From positions 3,162,001 through 3,226,000 of the forward strand of contig OY540815.1 in NCBI GenBank assembly GCA_961205875.1: a DNA stretch of 64,000 bases, written 5' to 3'. This document shows positions 12,372-23,005 of this stretch, in pieces. Position 1 is the stretch's first letter. Each line of letters begins with the position of its first letter. The position numbers were made by a program, and so were the translations under genes. The notes below the pieces were generated by a model, which searched no databases, was not told the origin of the DNA, and worked only from the letters and a program-made list of their open reading frames with translations. Origin of the DNA: Sialis fuliginosa (taxonomy: Eukaryota; Arthropoda; Insecta; Megaloptera; Sialidae).

Positions 12372-13492
12372 AGGGTTCCAAAGAAACCCTATTAATATCG
12401 CTTTGTCGTCCGTCCGTATGTCCGTCCGTCCGTCCGTCCGTCCGTCCGTCCGTCCTTTTCACTCAAAGCTAAATAGCTCGTAAACTATATAAGCTAGAAA
12501 CTTGAAATTTTTACTGAACATGTAAAATGACGCCCTCTAGTAAAATATGTACAAATTTATTGAATAAATAATTTTTCAGGGGGGGCAATAAGGAGCTAAA
12601 GCTAGGTAAAAAAAATATTTTTTTTTATACCAAGGCATGTGGCACGTTAAAATGTATAACCAAACAAGCGAAATTTGGCCCTTTTTTTATTTTTTTTCTA
12701 AATCAAAAATGGTGCCTGTAGGGGGCTTTAAAGCAAATCCAAAAAAACAAAAAAATTGTATACCAAGACGTGTGGCAAGTCAAAATTTACGTCTCAATTA
12801 GTAGAATATGCCCCTATTTTTATTTTTTTTTCTAACTCAAAAATGGCGCCTGTAGGGGGCTAAAAGCAGTATTTTATTTTGTCCCCCCCCCCCCCTCTAA
12901 CTCTGTAACTACCGGCTCAAAAAATCTGAAAAAAATTTGGTAACGAGGTTTTGGTGGGACTACCAACGACAAATACTAAAGTCAATAATATAATTTTAAA
13001 TTTTGGAATAATAGGGAGGGGTGTAAGATAATTTAAATTTTTTATTTTCATATCTAGGCATGTGATATGTCAAAATGTACATCTCAACTCGTAGAATATG
13101 ACCATATTTTTTATTTTTTTTCTAACTCAAAAATGGCGCCTGTAGGGGGCTAAAAGCAGTGTTTTATTCTGTCCCCCACCCTCTATCTCTGTAACTACTG
13201 GCTCAAAAAATCTGAAAAAAATTTGGTAACGAGGCTTTGATAGGACTACCAACGACAAATACTAAAATCAACAATATAATTTGAAATTTTGGAATTATAG
13301 GGAGGGGCGTCATAAAAAATTGTTTTTTTGATATCTAGGCATGTGGTATGTCAAAATATAGATCTCAATTAGTAGAACTTGACACTTTTTTATATTTTAA
13401 CTTTAACTTAAAAATGCACCTGTAAGTGGTTCCAAACATTTCACGTAGTACGTACTTCGGAACCCTTATGGCATACACTCGTGTATGTCTTG
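12372..13492 (+). repeat. Repeat family D, copy D1 (full length)
   Basis: Starts AGGGTTCCAAAGAAACCC, followed by a (GTCC)n tract. It has two tandem ~290 bp inner units marked by AAATGGCGCCTGTAGGGGGC (12841 and 13131), and ends CTTCGGAACCC plus the hairpin ATACACTCGTGTAT. The start and end form a short inverted repeat (GGGTTCCGAAG / CTTCGGAACCC in the intact copies). It interrupts the right arm of element G. Its final CTTGTTAGG and the text TCCCCCACCCTC are shared only with D4, marking those two as sisters. Confidence 0.85.
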
Positions 13493-13538
13493 TTAGGTTT
13501 TTTACACTTTTCACTGCTTCCTTGACTGGGCTAAAGTA

Positions 13539-14559
13539 ATAATTTTCTTAGTTAAAATTTAATATTTTTAATTCTGAAAAATTATAACTGTACGAATAAC
13601 GTATTATGATAATTGTAAGTATTATTTGTAAAATGCTTTTTTCAGTGTTTGTATTTATTTATTATGTTTTCAAATTAATGTACTTACAAAACCACTATTA
13701 TTACTTAATTGACAAAGTTAGCATATGTATAATACAGCATATGTATAATACATTTTAAAAAGTTTAAGGAGTGTGTATTTTATGGCTAGCCATGCTATTT
13801 ATTTATTTTTTTTTTCTGTTTTTGTGCATTTCGATTATCAGTACGAGTATGTTCATCAATTAATGTGGATAAGAAGATTATCATATAATATTGGATTATG
13901 TTGATATTCATATATTAACAATTATGTAACTGTAACTGTCAGTGATAACTAATAACTTGGTAGTCGCCATTTATTTATTTTTAACATCAAAAAACTTTGA
14001 TGAAATATAAGAGACAGTCATTAACTATGATCATAGAAATATTATGAAGGTGTGTGTCTTGCTTCTGGATGTAGAATTTTATTTCGTTCACGATAACTAC
14101 TGTAACAATGCACCAATTTGAATTATTTTTGTGGAAAATATTTGTCTCGGTGAATACTCCAGACCTATTGATTTTGGTGCTAATCGGAAGAGGGGTTTTG
14201 GAAATATTAAAAATTTGTAACTTTTATCGTTTAAAAAGTGAACGTTGCGAGTATTATCTCACTAATTTTGATAAGACTTGGTACATTTGTAGTTCAATTG
14301 CACCTAAGGGACATTTATTATTTGTACGTACCAAAACAGCTATTGAAGAGGTGAAAACATTGACATGGCTGGACTGATTATAAGTCAGACAATATGGCTG
14401 AAATAGAATATTTCCTAACAACCGAAACTGATTGTGCGTCAACGGTGTTCGAAATTCAAAATCAAATATTTGTTAAATATATACATAAATAAATATATAC
14501 AAGTTCGATTGTATATCAACCACAATACATAAAAGTTGTACAACATCCTTACATATTAT
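13539..14559. other. No gene recognised; small tandem duplication
   Basis: GCATATGTATAATACA is duplicated in tandem at about 13721-13752. An 89-codon open frame at 14108-14377 (+) and its minus-strand shadow show no known motif, and I do not call them genes. The remainder is AT-rich. Confidence 0.4.
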
Positions 14560-14815
14560 GTATAAAACGCAACGTCTCTCTGTCTGTATATCTGTCCGTT
14601 AATGCGCTTATCACTCGAGAACCACTTATCCGATTTACGTGTTTTTTTTAATCATAGTTTATTTGTTTGTTCATAGTTTCTGTTGTTGTTCTTTGACCAG
14701 GTTTTAGTATATATTTTGTTACGTTAGGTTAAATAATGCCGCCAATTAAAATAAACTCCGCGATACCATACATCTAACTTTTATATTTAAGCGAGCGAAG
14801 CCGCGGGAACAGCTA
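14560..14815 (+). mobile_element. Helitron-like family C, internally deleted copy
   Basis: Begins near AACGTCTCTCTGTCTGT and carries CTTATCACTCGAGAACCACT and ATCCGATTTACGTG. It skips most of the middle of the family and ends GCGAGCGAAGCCGCGGG followed by AACAGCTAC. The terminal hairpin text and a CTRR-like tip are compatible with a Helitron 3' end, here CTAC rather than CTAG. No coding sequence. Confidence 0.5.
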
Positions 14816-14937
14816 CATAGTGTACCAAAAAAAGTATAGAGGCTCAAAAACTGTTTTACAGTAAAATACATTCTCTATAAGTTTTACAATACGGAACACT
14901 TATCGCACGAGTCCGACTTGCATTTGACTACTTTTTT
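14816..14937 (+). repeat. Relic 3' tail of a GGGTTCCG-type repeat
   Basis: ACGGAACACTTATCGCACGA, then GTCCGACTTGCATTTGAC and a T-run, resemble the tail of the same insect family as 3622-4152. It directly abuts the start of D2. It is either an older insertion hit by D2 or part of a composite. Confidence 0.45.
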
Positions 14938-16055
14938 AGGGTTCCGAAGAAACCCTATTAATATCGCTTTGTCGTCCGTCCGTATGTCCGTCCGTCCGTC
15001 CGTCCGTCCTTTTCACTCAAAGCTAAATAGCTCGTAAACTATATAAGCTAGAAACTTGAAATTTTTACTGAACATGTAAAATGACGCCCTCTAGTAAAAT
15101 ATGTACAAATTTATTGAATAAATAATTTTTCAGGGGGGGCAATAAGGAGCTAAAGCTAGGTAAAAAATATATTTTTTTTTATACCAAGGCATGTGGCACG
15201 TTAAAATGTATAACCAAGCAAGCGGAATTTGACCCTTTTTTATTTTTTTTTCTAAATCAAAAATGGTGCCTGTAGGGGGCTTTAAAGCAAATCCAAAAAA
15301 ACAAAAAAATTGTATACCAAGACGTGTGGCAAGTCAAAATTTACGTCTCAATTAGTAGAATATGCCCCTATTTTTTATTTTTTTTCTAACTCAAAAATGG
15401 CGCCTGTAGGGGGCTAAAAGCAGTATTTTATTTTGTCCCCCCCCCTCTAACTCTGTAACTACCGGCTCAAAAAATCTGAAAAAAATTTGGTAACGAGGTT
15501 TTGGTGGGACTACCAACGACAAATACTAAAGTCAATAATATAATTTTAAATTTTGGAATAATAGGGAGGGGTGGAAGATAATTTAAATTTTTTATTTTCA
15601 TATCTAGGCATGTGATATGTCAAAATGTACATCTCAACTCGTAGAATATGACCATATTTTTTATTTTTTTTCTAACTCAAAAATGGCGCCTGTAGGGGGC
15701 TAAAAGCAGTGTTTTATTCTGTCCCCCCCCCTCTATCTCTGTAACTACTGGCTCAAAAAATCTGAAAAAAATTTGGTAACGAGGCTTTGATAGGACTACC
15801 AACGACAAATACTAAAATCAACAATATAATTTGAAATTTTGGAATTATAGGGAGGGGCGTCATAAAAAATTGTTTTTTTGATATCTAGGCATGTGGTATG
15901 TCAAAATATAGATCTCAATTAGTAGAACTTGACACTTTTTTATATTTTAACTTTAACTTAAAAATGCACCTGTAAGTGGTTCCAAACATTTCACGTAGTA
16001 CGTACTTCGGAACCCTTATGGCATACACTCGTGTATGTCTTGCCCGAATTATTAT
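14938..16055 (+). repeat. Repeat family D, copy D2 (full length)
   Basis: Has every landmark of the family: AGGGTTCCGAAGAAACCC, (GTCC)n, CTAAATAGCTCGTAAACTAT, TCAGGGGGGGCAATAAGGAG, GGTGCCTGTAGGGGGC, two GGCGCCTGTAGGGGGC units with long C-runs, GTACTTCGGAACCC, the hairpin GCATACACTCGTGTATGTC, and a CTTGCCCGAATTATTATT tail. It is very close to D1 over the body, which implies recent spread. No protein-coding frame crosses the internal C-runs. Confidence 0.85.
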
Positions 16056-16431
16056 TATTTTTTTAAATGGTATATTTATCAGCATTAAAACAATTTAAAA
16101 TAGAACAATAACTTTAGTTATTTTTGATTACATTGTGAACGTATAATCTAAACAATATCACATAAATAACAAAGCAGCGTGATTCAAATCACGAATCTCG
16201 CAAATCCTATACATCCACGAAGAAATAAAAACACTCATGAAATGCGCGCCGGAAGTGACGACAGGTGCACGAGACCGGAAGTTCCCGGATTACGTCTGTG
16301 TCGCTCTCTTTGTTTATACCAGCCTGACACTATGTATCAACAACAAATTAATTAACTGTGATTTTAATTCTAGACCCTGTTCGTTGTTTGTGTGAACAAT
16401 ATATTTATAAACGGCTGACAATGAGTTACAC
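16056..16431. other. Unassigned segment with a small CG-rich patch
   Basis: Mostly AT-rich, except 16225-16310, which is described separately. No gene was found downstream within range: the 62-codon minus-strand frame (16314-16502) has no recognised motif. Confidence 0.4.
16225..16310. promoter_or_regulatory. CG-rich patch with two ETS-type motifs (weak)
   Basis: GCGCGCCGGAAGTGACG and GAGACCGGAAGTTCCC lie about 30 bp apart. CCGGAAGT is the core site bound by ETS/GABP factors, and CGGAAGTGACG resembles the known ETS-CRE composite promoter motif. In an AT-rich desert this could be a promoter remnant. No gene start is visible beside it, so a promoter role is speculative, and it may simply belong to an unrecognised transposon. 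Confidence 0.2.
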
Positions 16432-16515
16432 CAGCGGTTCCCAAACTCATTTTGTCGCGGAACCCTTACATGACTTTTTTTTAATTGTGGAACCCTTACC
16501 ATATTTATATTTTAA
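16432..16515 (+). mobile_element. Solo terminus of a hAT-like element
   Basis: CAGCGGTTCCCAAACTCATT, followed by CGCGGAACCCTTA repeated as TGTGGAACCCTTA, is the typical terminal text of many hAT elements (CAG.GGTTCCCAAAC). No matching right end was found nearby, so it is truncated and no TSD can be read. Confidence 0.55.
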
Positions 16516-16675
16516 GGTATTTCTCGAGGAGAAATAAGAATCGCTATCGTGAAAAATAGAAAAAAGTGTACCTATTACAAAATCAAGATAATCTTGGTAT
16601 AAAATAAAAAAAATTCAACGTTTTTGTTGCGACAGTTGCATATTATTGAATGTTATCTGCATATGAATTTGTTAT

Positions 16676-17468
16676 CCTTAATATATATAAAGCTCAACGT
16701 CTCTCTGTCTGTCCGTTAGTGCGCTTATCACTCGAGAACCACTTACTTATCCGATTTATATTTTGTTACATTAGGTGACATAACAATTAAGCAGTGACGA
16801 TTATAGTAAATCAAATCGGGAAAAAGTTTGCTGCCATCGCGCTCTTTTGCAGTTCGCTGCCTAAACCGTTCAAAAATAAACAAAATAATGTATTAAAGAA
16901 TTGTGTAGAATCAAAAGTTCTACAACAAGTCAGCGACACCATATGTCCAACTTTTATATTTAAGCCACAATGACTGCTTTTATGTTACAAAGAAAATTAA
17001 AAATATTTGGGTTTTGTTTACGTGGACTTATAACCTGCAAAACATTAATCCTTATCGAAATAAATGATTTCATCGTCATAAGTACTTAATGTAGATATAA
17101 TTTGCCCTTTACAGAATCCAATTTGGCCTTTTGGTTTACGAAATAACGTGAAATATACATACAATAACATATTATTCGCAGCAATTCGCGAGAACTATGA
17201 TGAAGTGTCGCGGGGAGAGAGAAAATTCTTCGCTCGGCCGGCAGTTGTTTATTTTGTTTTCAATTATTAACTTTTAAATTTAAAAAGAACAAAAGTTATT
17301 TGTAATTTTTGTTCTGATTTGTTTTTTTTTTTTAGGTACGCTAGGTTTTGATAAGTTATTACGATAATAATTAATCGTGTTTGTACTTAATTCAACTATA
17401 TTTTTCAAAAATCCTAAACAATAATTCCGTAGTCCAAGCGGGCGAAGCCGCGCGGGCCCAACTAGTTT
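16676..17468 (+). mobile_element. Helitron-like family C, most complete copy
   Basis: Runs from TATAAAGCTCAACGTCTCTC through CGCTTATCACTCGAGAACCA, AAGCAGTGACGATTATAG and TTAAGCCACAATGACTGC to GCGGGCGAAGCCGC, then CTAGT (17462-17466). The 3' end has a short GC stem (GCGG/CCGC, loop GCGAAG) just before CTAG followed by T, the pattern expected of Helitron termini inserted between A and T. There is no Rep/helicase frame, so it is non-autonomous. Helitron class is an inference; the 5' TC terminus was not pinned down. Confidence 0.5.
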
Positions 17469-18477
17469 ATTATAAGTTTATAATCAAGAAATACTTTTTA
17501 TTATTCCTTGAAATTAACGATTTTTAAATACCACGCCAATTGTCTATACATTGCGGCGTTGTCATAGCTTGTAACATGATATTTTTATCAGAAAATCAAT
17601 TTTTTTATAGTGTTTTTTTCGAAAACAGGTTGAAAGTTACATAGAATGCGACTTCCAAAAAAAATCAGCCATATCTATGTAAAGGACGATTTTGCAAGCG
17701 ATATTTGACAACAAAAATGAATTTAACTAATTATTTTTTTCAGTGTGATCAAATAAGTCATTATTTTTAATACACCAACGTTTTAAACTCATTCCAAATG
17801 TAATAATTGTGTTTTTGAGATGTAACTATTTTTGTGCGGACATTTTACAATTAATTGTAGAGTTGTCAACTGACAATTTTTGAAAAGGACCAAAACAAAT
17901 TTTAGGTGGACCGCTAACAATTCCAGTCTGGGGCCCCGTGATAAGATGTGGGGGCTATGCTTTGCATCTACGAACAAGAACAGTGCATTAGCTTTTAGTT
18001 GGTTATAAATATAATTATATGGAGAATGGATAACTGGCCCACAGATCATAAACTGTTTTTATTTCGCGTTGACAAGCCGCGGCTGTTAAAAGTACCGCGG
18101 TACTCATACAAATTGCCCACTTCGCTGCTTTTTTAGCGCATTTTCACATACCACAATAAATCACTTTTCTATATACGGTTATCACCGTCATGGTCACTTC
18201 ATATTTCATCATAATATGAATTTATTATATATTTTTATCCGCTGGATTTGTGATATCTGTGTCGGGGAAATTAACGCGTTTTATATTGTATTTAATGTTA
18301 TGTCAATTAATTTTTTTATGTACATTTATTCTTTACTAGAGGGTTTGTACCCCATCCCTGATATTTAATATTTATTATATATTTTAAAAAAATGATTGCC
18401 TTTATTATATCTACATTAAGTTGTGCGCATTTAAAAAAAAAAGAATTATACATCCAGTTACTTTGCAAAATAATCAT
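17469..18477. other. No feature recognised
   Basis: AT-rich with a few CG patches (for example the CCGCGGCTG...CCGCGGTAC inversion at about 18077-18103). An 86-codon minus-strand open frame at 17789-18049 shows no motif and is treated as chance. Confidence 0.4.
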
Positions 18478-18592
18478 TTATGTCCGGTATCAAAAAGCAG
18501 CTAGCAAATTTGCTCTCAAATGAGACATCAAACTTCTCTTTGAGTTTTTAACAGATATTTGCATGCGTTGTAAGTTGGTTTTTGCATTTTGA
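18478..18592 (+). mobile_element. Family L MITE, left-end fragment
   Basis: TGTCCGGTATCAAAAAGC, CTAGCAAATTTGCTCTCAAA, GAGTTTTTAACAGA and TTTGCATGCGTTGTAAG match the left half of the family L elements at 62608 and 52279. It breaks off into D3. TAT precedes the terminus, and no right end remains. Confidence 0.55.
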
Positions 18593-19195
18593 CATCCCAC
18601 ATGCCGAGATATGAAAATTAAAATTAAAATTTTTATTACATCCCTCCTTATTATTCCAAAATTCAAAATTATATTGTTGACTTTAGTATTTGTCTTTGGT
18701 AGTCCCACCAAAACCTCGTTACCCAATTTTATTCAGATTTTTTGAGCCGGTAGTTACAGAGTTAGAGGGGGGGGGACAAATAAAAATACTGCTTTTAACC
18801 CCCGTCATTTTTAAGTTAGAAAAAAAATAAAAATATGGTCAAATTCTACTCATTGAGATGTACATTTTGACATGCCATACCTACGTCTTGGTATACAATT
18901 TTTTTGTTTTTTTAGATTTGCTTTAAAGCCCCCTACAGGCACCATTTTTGATTTAGAAAAAAAATAGAAAAAAAATCAAATTCCGCTTGTTTGGTTATAC
19001 ATTTTAACGTGCTACATGCCTTGGTATAAAAAAATATGTATTTTTTACCTAGCTTTAGCTTCTTATTGCCCCCCTTGAAAAATTATTTATTTAATAAATT
19101 TGTACATATTTTACTAGAGGGTGTCATTTTACATGTTCAGTAAAAATTTCAAGTTTCTAGCTTATATACTTTACGAGACGGACGACAAAAGTGTC
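18593..19195 (-). repeat. Repeat family D, truncated copy D3
   Basis: Minus-strand family D sequence lacking its 3' half. It keeps one C-run unit (GAGTTAGAGGGGGGGGGAC), the CCCCTACAGGCACC block, CTTGGTATACAATTTTTTTG, and ends at CTTATATACTTTACGAG. There it jumps to ACGGACGACAAA, a deletion across the (GTCC)n tract. A 78-codon open frame here (18490-18726, -) is repeat sequence. Confidence 0.75.
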
Positions 19196-19341
19196 GAATA
19201 GAAAAATGTACTAACAATTGAAATGAAATAATTTATATAACACTTAACAAATAATTCAACTTATGAATAATTTAATTAATTATGTAAATGATATTTACGA
19301 ATAGAGTAAAAATTGTGTATTATAAAAATTACAATGGAGAT

Positions 19342-19868
19342 TAGAGCTGGGCGCGGGTCGTGAATTTTTCGGGTCACGTCGGGTCACGGCCGTGACCCGA
19401 CGTGACGTGAGCGATTTTCAAATATTGGATCGTGAGCGGGCGTGATCGTGAGTCAAAATAAAACAATCGGGCGTGACCGGGCGTGAGTACATTTTTGTCG
19501 TGCGTGAGTCCGTGAGTATATGTATGTATATTTTGATATTTCTTTAATTTCTGATCTCATGCATATATGATAATCTGTTAATCGAATTTTTATATTAAAA
19601 AATATAGTGAAAAATTATACAAATATAAAATAAACACATATTATATTGCACGAAAAAAATTCATTAAACATTTTATTTATAACATATTATTCGGGTCACG
19701 AGCGTGACCCGTCGTGCGTGATCGGGCGTGAGTAAAAAAATAGAATTCGTGAGCGGGCGTGATCGTGAATACTTTTTTTGTAACCGTGAGTGAGCGGGCG
19801 TGACTAAAAAAATTTCTCTCGTGAGCGTGCGTGATCGTGAGCAAAAATTACTCACGCGCCCAGCTCTA
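19342..19868. mobile_element. hAT-type MITE with CGTGA-rich ends
   Basis: Termini TAGAGCTGGGCGCG and CGCGCCCAGCTCTA are flanked by near-identical 8 bp TSDs, ATGGAGAT (19334-19341) and ATGGTGAT (19869-19876). Both ends are packed with variants of CGTGAGCGGGCGTGATCGTG, giving GC-rich flanks around an AT-rich 150 bp centre. These are probably subterminal transposase-binding repeats. The 60-codon minus-strand frame at 19673-19855 is just this repeat translated. Confidence 0.85.
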
Positions 19869-19876
19869 ATGGTGAT

Positions 19877-20644
19877 TGTAAAAGTTACTCAATTGACAGT
19901 ACATGTTAAAACTGATAGTATTTTTTGATACAAAATTGAAATTTGTAATCGGCAACTGTAATTTTTATTAAAACATCGACTCCATTTTTCTCTATGAAGG
20001 AATATAAATAAGATTGTTTACATAACTAATTGAATAAGTATTTTCAATTGAAAAACGCAGATATTTACATATAAAAATTAAAATATATTTTGAATTATAT
20101 TTACTTGTTTCATATTTTCATTAAAAAATTACATTTTTCAACGCGCAAAATTTTAGTAAATATATGTACAATTTTTGAGGCGATTTAGAAACAGGTCCAG
20201 TGATACTATTTCGACGCACATTTGGTATTCAAATGGTACCGATTTGACTCGATACTTCTCGCCCCTAATATACTAATATAAAAATTTAAAGCTACTATAA
20301 CAGGTGTCACAAATTTAACAGGTCCATTTTTGATTGTGCACTGTGGGTAAAAATGCTTTGGTGTAAAATTTTATTGAAAAGGGGTTTTAAAAATGAAAGT
20401 CTATAAATGGTGATTTGTTTTTTTTATACATATATTTTATGTCCATATAACTTTTTATACTTTTTTTTATTAGAATATATTATGTGTATGTGTAATGTAA
20501 GTACATATTTACAACGATAAATGATATTTAACAGGTTGACCGCCTTGTAGCCGGCCAAATTTTTGTTTTTTGTATAGTATACGACCGCTGAGGTACACAA
20601 ACCTCACATATGACTGCTAGTTTTAAGCAATTTTCGGGGGGTGG
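19877..20644. other. No feature recognised
   Basis: AT-rich. No repeat partner within the window and no coding frame. Confidence 0.35.
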
Positions 20645-20805
20645 GGGGGATAAGCTTGGGGCTTATTTGTACTTTTTGTTCTGATTTGTTTTTGTTCGGT
20701 AATTTAGGTGTTAGGTATTTTGTGTTTGTACTTAATTCAACTATATTTTTCAAAAATCCTAAACAATAATTCTGTAATCCACGCGAGCGAAGCACAGCTA
20801 GTATT
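20645..20805 (+). mobile_element. Helitron-like family C, 3'-end fragment
   Basis: Shares TTTTTGTTCTGATTTGTTTT, GTTTGTACTTAATTCAACTA and TTCAAAAATCCTAAACAATA with 16676-17468. It ends GCGAGCGAAGCACAGCTAG followed by T, so the CTAG tip (20798-20801) is kept although the hairpin has lost its GCCGCGGG half. Confidence 0.55.
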
Positions 20806-22214
20806 TTATAAAATTGTCGATGTATTTTAAGTTTGTGTTTTTATATGATATTTTTTTATCAGTTTATTTTGAACAGAACATCTTTATCGACGCGAGAGTC
20901 GTTTGGATTAATGTATAGATATATACTTGTCTGACAGTAACGTTTATAGAATCTCACATTTGCTATATCTGTATGAATAAAAAATGTTTCAATATTCTAT
21001 ATTTGATTGATAGATTTTTGTTCGTATATTAAGTTACATTTTTATGAACTCAATACGTCACTCAGCCGTCATTGTAAACGTGAACTCCAACTTGTTTTAT
21101 AGGTATGTATATTTTATTCTAAGAATTTATTTGATGAGTTTTATATTAAACCTTTTATTAAGATGATCGATCGTACTTTTGGTTCAGTTTTCATTTTTTA
21201 AATATTTCCACTTTAAGTATGGTTTCTGGTCATGACCCCTACATCCTATTAGAGACCCTCAGAATGTAATTGTTGGCGGGGCCCCTGAGATTTTTTTTCG
21301 GTAAGGTTGAATAACCTTTTTTTTGTCTTTCAATGAATAAAAAAAATTCATAGGAATGTTTTAATGTCTTTTTTTAGGTAACCTATTCAATTAAAAATTT
21401 CAATCAATTACTTGTTTTTGCTTATCGCGTCTGGCCCCTATTAGCCCTAAGCCCCAGAATTACAGTTAAAACAATATAATTTTTTAATCAAAAACAACAA
21501 TCACATAGAACTTAAACAGTACGAATGATTAAATATATATTTATTTTTATTCCGTATGTACTTCAGCAGGGCTGTAACTCTTTTATTTCCCCATTTTCGT
21601 TTGTTTGGAAGCCCCATTATGCTCGGGGTGGAGGGGGGGCTCAATGAAAATTAAATTTCCAGTATTTTCGAAAACTATTAGATTGGGTTGTATGTTTAAA
21701 ATTATAATGCTTGTACGTTTTCATAAAATCAATAATTTAATTTTTTTTAACACCACTCTGCGGTCGCCTAGCTCTCCTAAAGCCGGCACTATACGGTTAC
21801 ATTCCAACCATGACCGGAATAATATGTTGGTTAACCAGACTTCGTTTTCGATACTTATATATTTATAAAGTACAGATTCGTATAGTACGTTCCACAACAT
21901 TTCCTACAGGCTCGTTTATATTCTTATCTTGTAGAAACAAGTTCTGATGTGCGAACATATTAGAGTTGTAGCTATGAACAACCAGGTACCTATATGCACG
22001 TATTCTCACATATTCTGTTACATGTATATAAAATTGAGCCGAGTTTATTTGAAATATTGATTACTATAAAATATACATTCATGTGGTGTATCAGGTTTTT
22101 ATTAACTGAGGATCATTGGTACTGGAAAAATACAAAAAGAGAATTGTCTTGTAGGTAATGGTTTTATTTCACATAGTTACGTATGGTTTCCGAGTAAAAA
22201 TTTTTTGAAAGTTC
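20806..22214. other. No gene recognised
   Basis: AT-rich. At 21225-21290 GGTCATGACCCCTACA and GGCGGGGCCCCTGAG look like eroded transposon text, and 21605-21868 holds an 87-codon open frame without a known motif. Neither supports a gene call. Confidence 0.35.
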
Positions 22215-22305
22215 AATATCTCGAAATATTTTGTTTGATATCTTGGAAAGTCTAGGTTGTTAATAAGGACGGACGGACTGACGAACGGACGACAAAGTGA
22301 TATTA
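22215..22305 (-). repeat. Family D relic, left piece, split by an insertion
   Basis: GGACGGACGGACTGACGAAC and GACGACAAAGTGATATTA are the minus-strand start of a D-type repeat. The expected continuation AATAGGGTTTCTTCGGAACC is missing here but reappears at 24364, so the element at 22306-24363 was inserted into it. The upstream text TTTGATATCTTGGAAAGTC recurs near 39420. Confidence 0.7.
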
Positions 22306-22533
22306 GCCCTCCGTTAGGCGCGTGGCATACATGCGTAGACCACTACTATACAAACTGTAACAATACAAACCACGCTTTATTTGAGCAGGTGTCCTTTTGA
22401 GTAGCTGTCGATTACATATTCTTACATATTATTAGTAACTTAGTAGCAATTTTTTAGCCCGGTGTTTTGAGTTATAGCGAATCAAAAACGGCTGATCTAC
22501 GCATGTATGCCGCGCGCCTAACGGTGTAACTAT
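22306..22533. repeat. Short inverted-repeat unit inside the Harbinger-like insert
   Basis: GCCCTCCGTTAGGCGCG plus GGCATACATGCGTAGA at the left is mirrored at 22495-22530 by TCTACGCATGTATGCC plus GCGCGCCTAACGGTGTAA. So the first 228 bp is itself a MITE-like unit, and a further copy of the right terminus closes the larger element at 24301-24363. The 2 kb element may have grown by MITE-in-MITE insertion or by end duplication. Confidence 0.55.
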
Positions 22534-22779
22534 TTTTGTAGTGCATCGATTTTTTATTTTCATAATTTTTGCAAGAAATAGTGGTTTTATTTTATAAGCG
22601 TGTATTATATTTTACTAATTTCAAAAATATAGACATGTTTAACTCAAAAAAATTTGCGTGGGAGTATTTAAAACCCCACAAAGAGATTAGGACAATGCCG
22701 AGCGTACGGGATTTTCATAATTGCAGAACGCCACATCATTATAGCTATGGGCGTCCATGGGGAGGGAGGAGGTTAATGG

Positions 22780-22922
22780 GGTACTTACCCCCCCCCCCCC
22801 TACCCCCTTCAGGGATCGAGAAAATTGATGTAATATTCTATTATAGAATTTTTTTCCTAAGTAGGTACATTATAGAATCTACTTAGGAAAAAAAAATTTG
22901 GGGTGGGGGAGGGGGGGTAAAG
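22780..22922. repeat. Hairpin with facing C-run and G-run
   Basis: A 16 bp stem (TTTTTTTCCTAAGTAG against CTACTTAGGAAAAAAA) is bracketed on the left by a 14-base C run with TACCCCC and on the right by GGGGTGGGGGAGGGGGGG. The runs are mirror-complementary and could pair, or form a G-quadruplex or triplex. The 105-codon frame spanning it (22569-22886) is not supported as a gene. Confidence 0.55.
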
Positions 22923-23005
22923 CTAATTGATATTTGTTTTGATCATTGAAAGACTACACATGGTCATGCCTGCCCAAAGTAGCGAAAAGTGAAAGAAATA
23001 CTCAG

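Larger units (their letters stand above)
10351..13532. mobile_element. Palindromic element G with nested insertions
   Basis: Outer left arm (about 10351-10915) and outer right arm (about 11826-12366, resuming at 13493-13532) are mirror images: CCAGCAAAGGAAGC against GCTTCCTTGACTGG, and AGAGGGCAAGC against GCTTGCCCT. A direct AAAGTA flanks the whole (10345-10350 and 13533-13538), a tentative 6 bp TSD. An inner inverted pair of the same unit sits in the middle, and a family D copy (D1) interrupts the right arm. Frames starting MGFKGENP at 11197-11427 (+) and 12048-12257 (-) are the same repeat read in both arms, not genes. Confidence 0.7.

Noticed and set aside
22569-22886. 105-codon open frame with a proline run
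   Set aside because: The proline run is the C-homopolymer beside a hairpin within a transposon; no start context or domain supports a gene.
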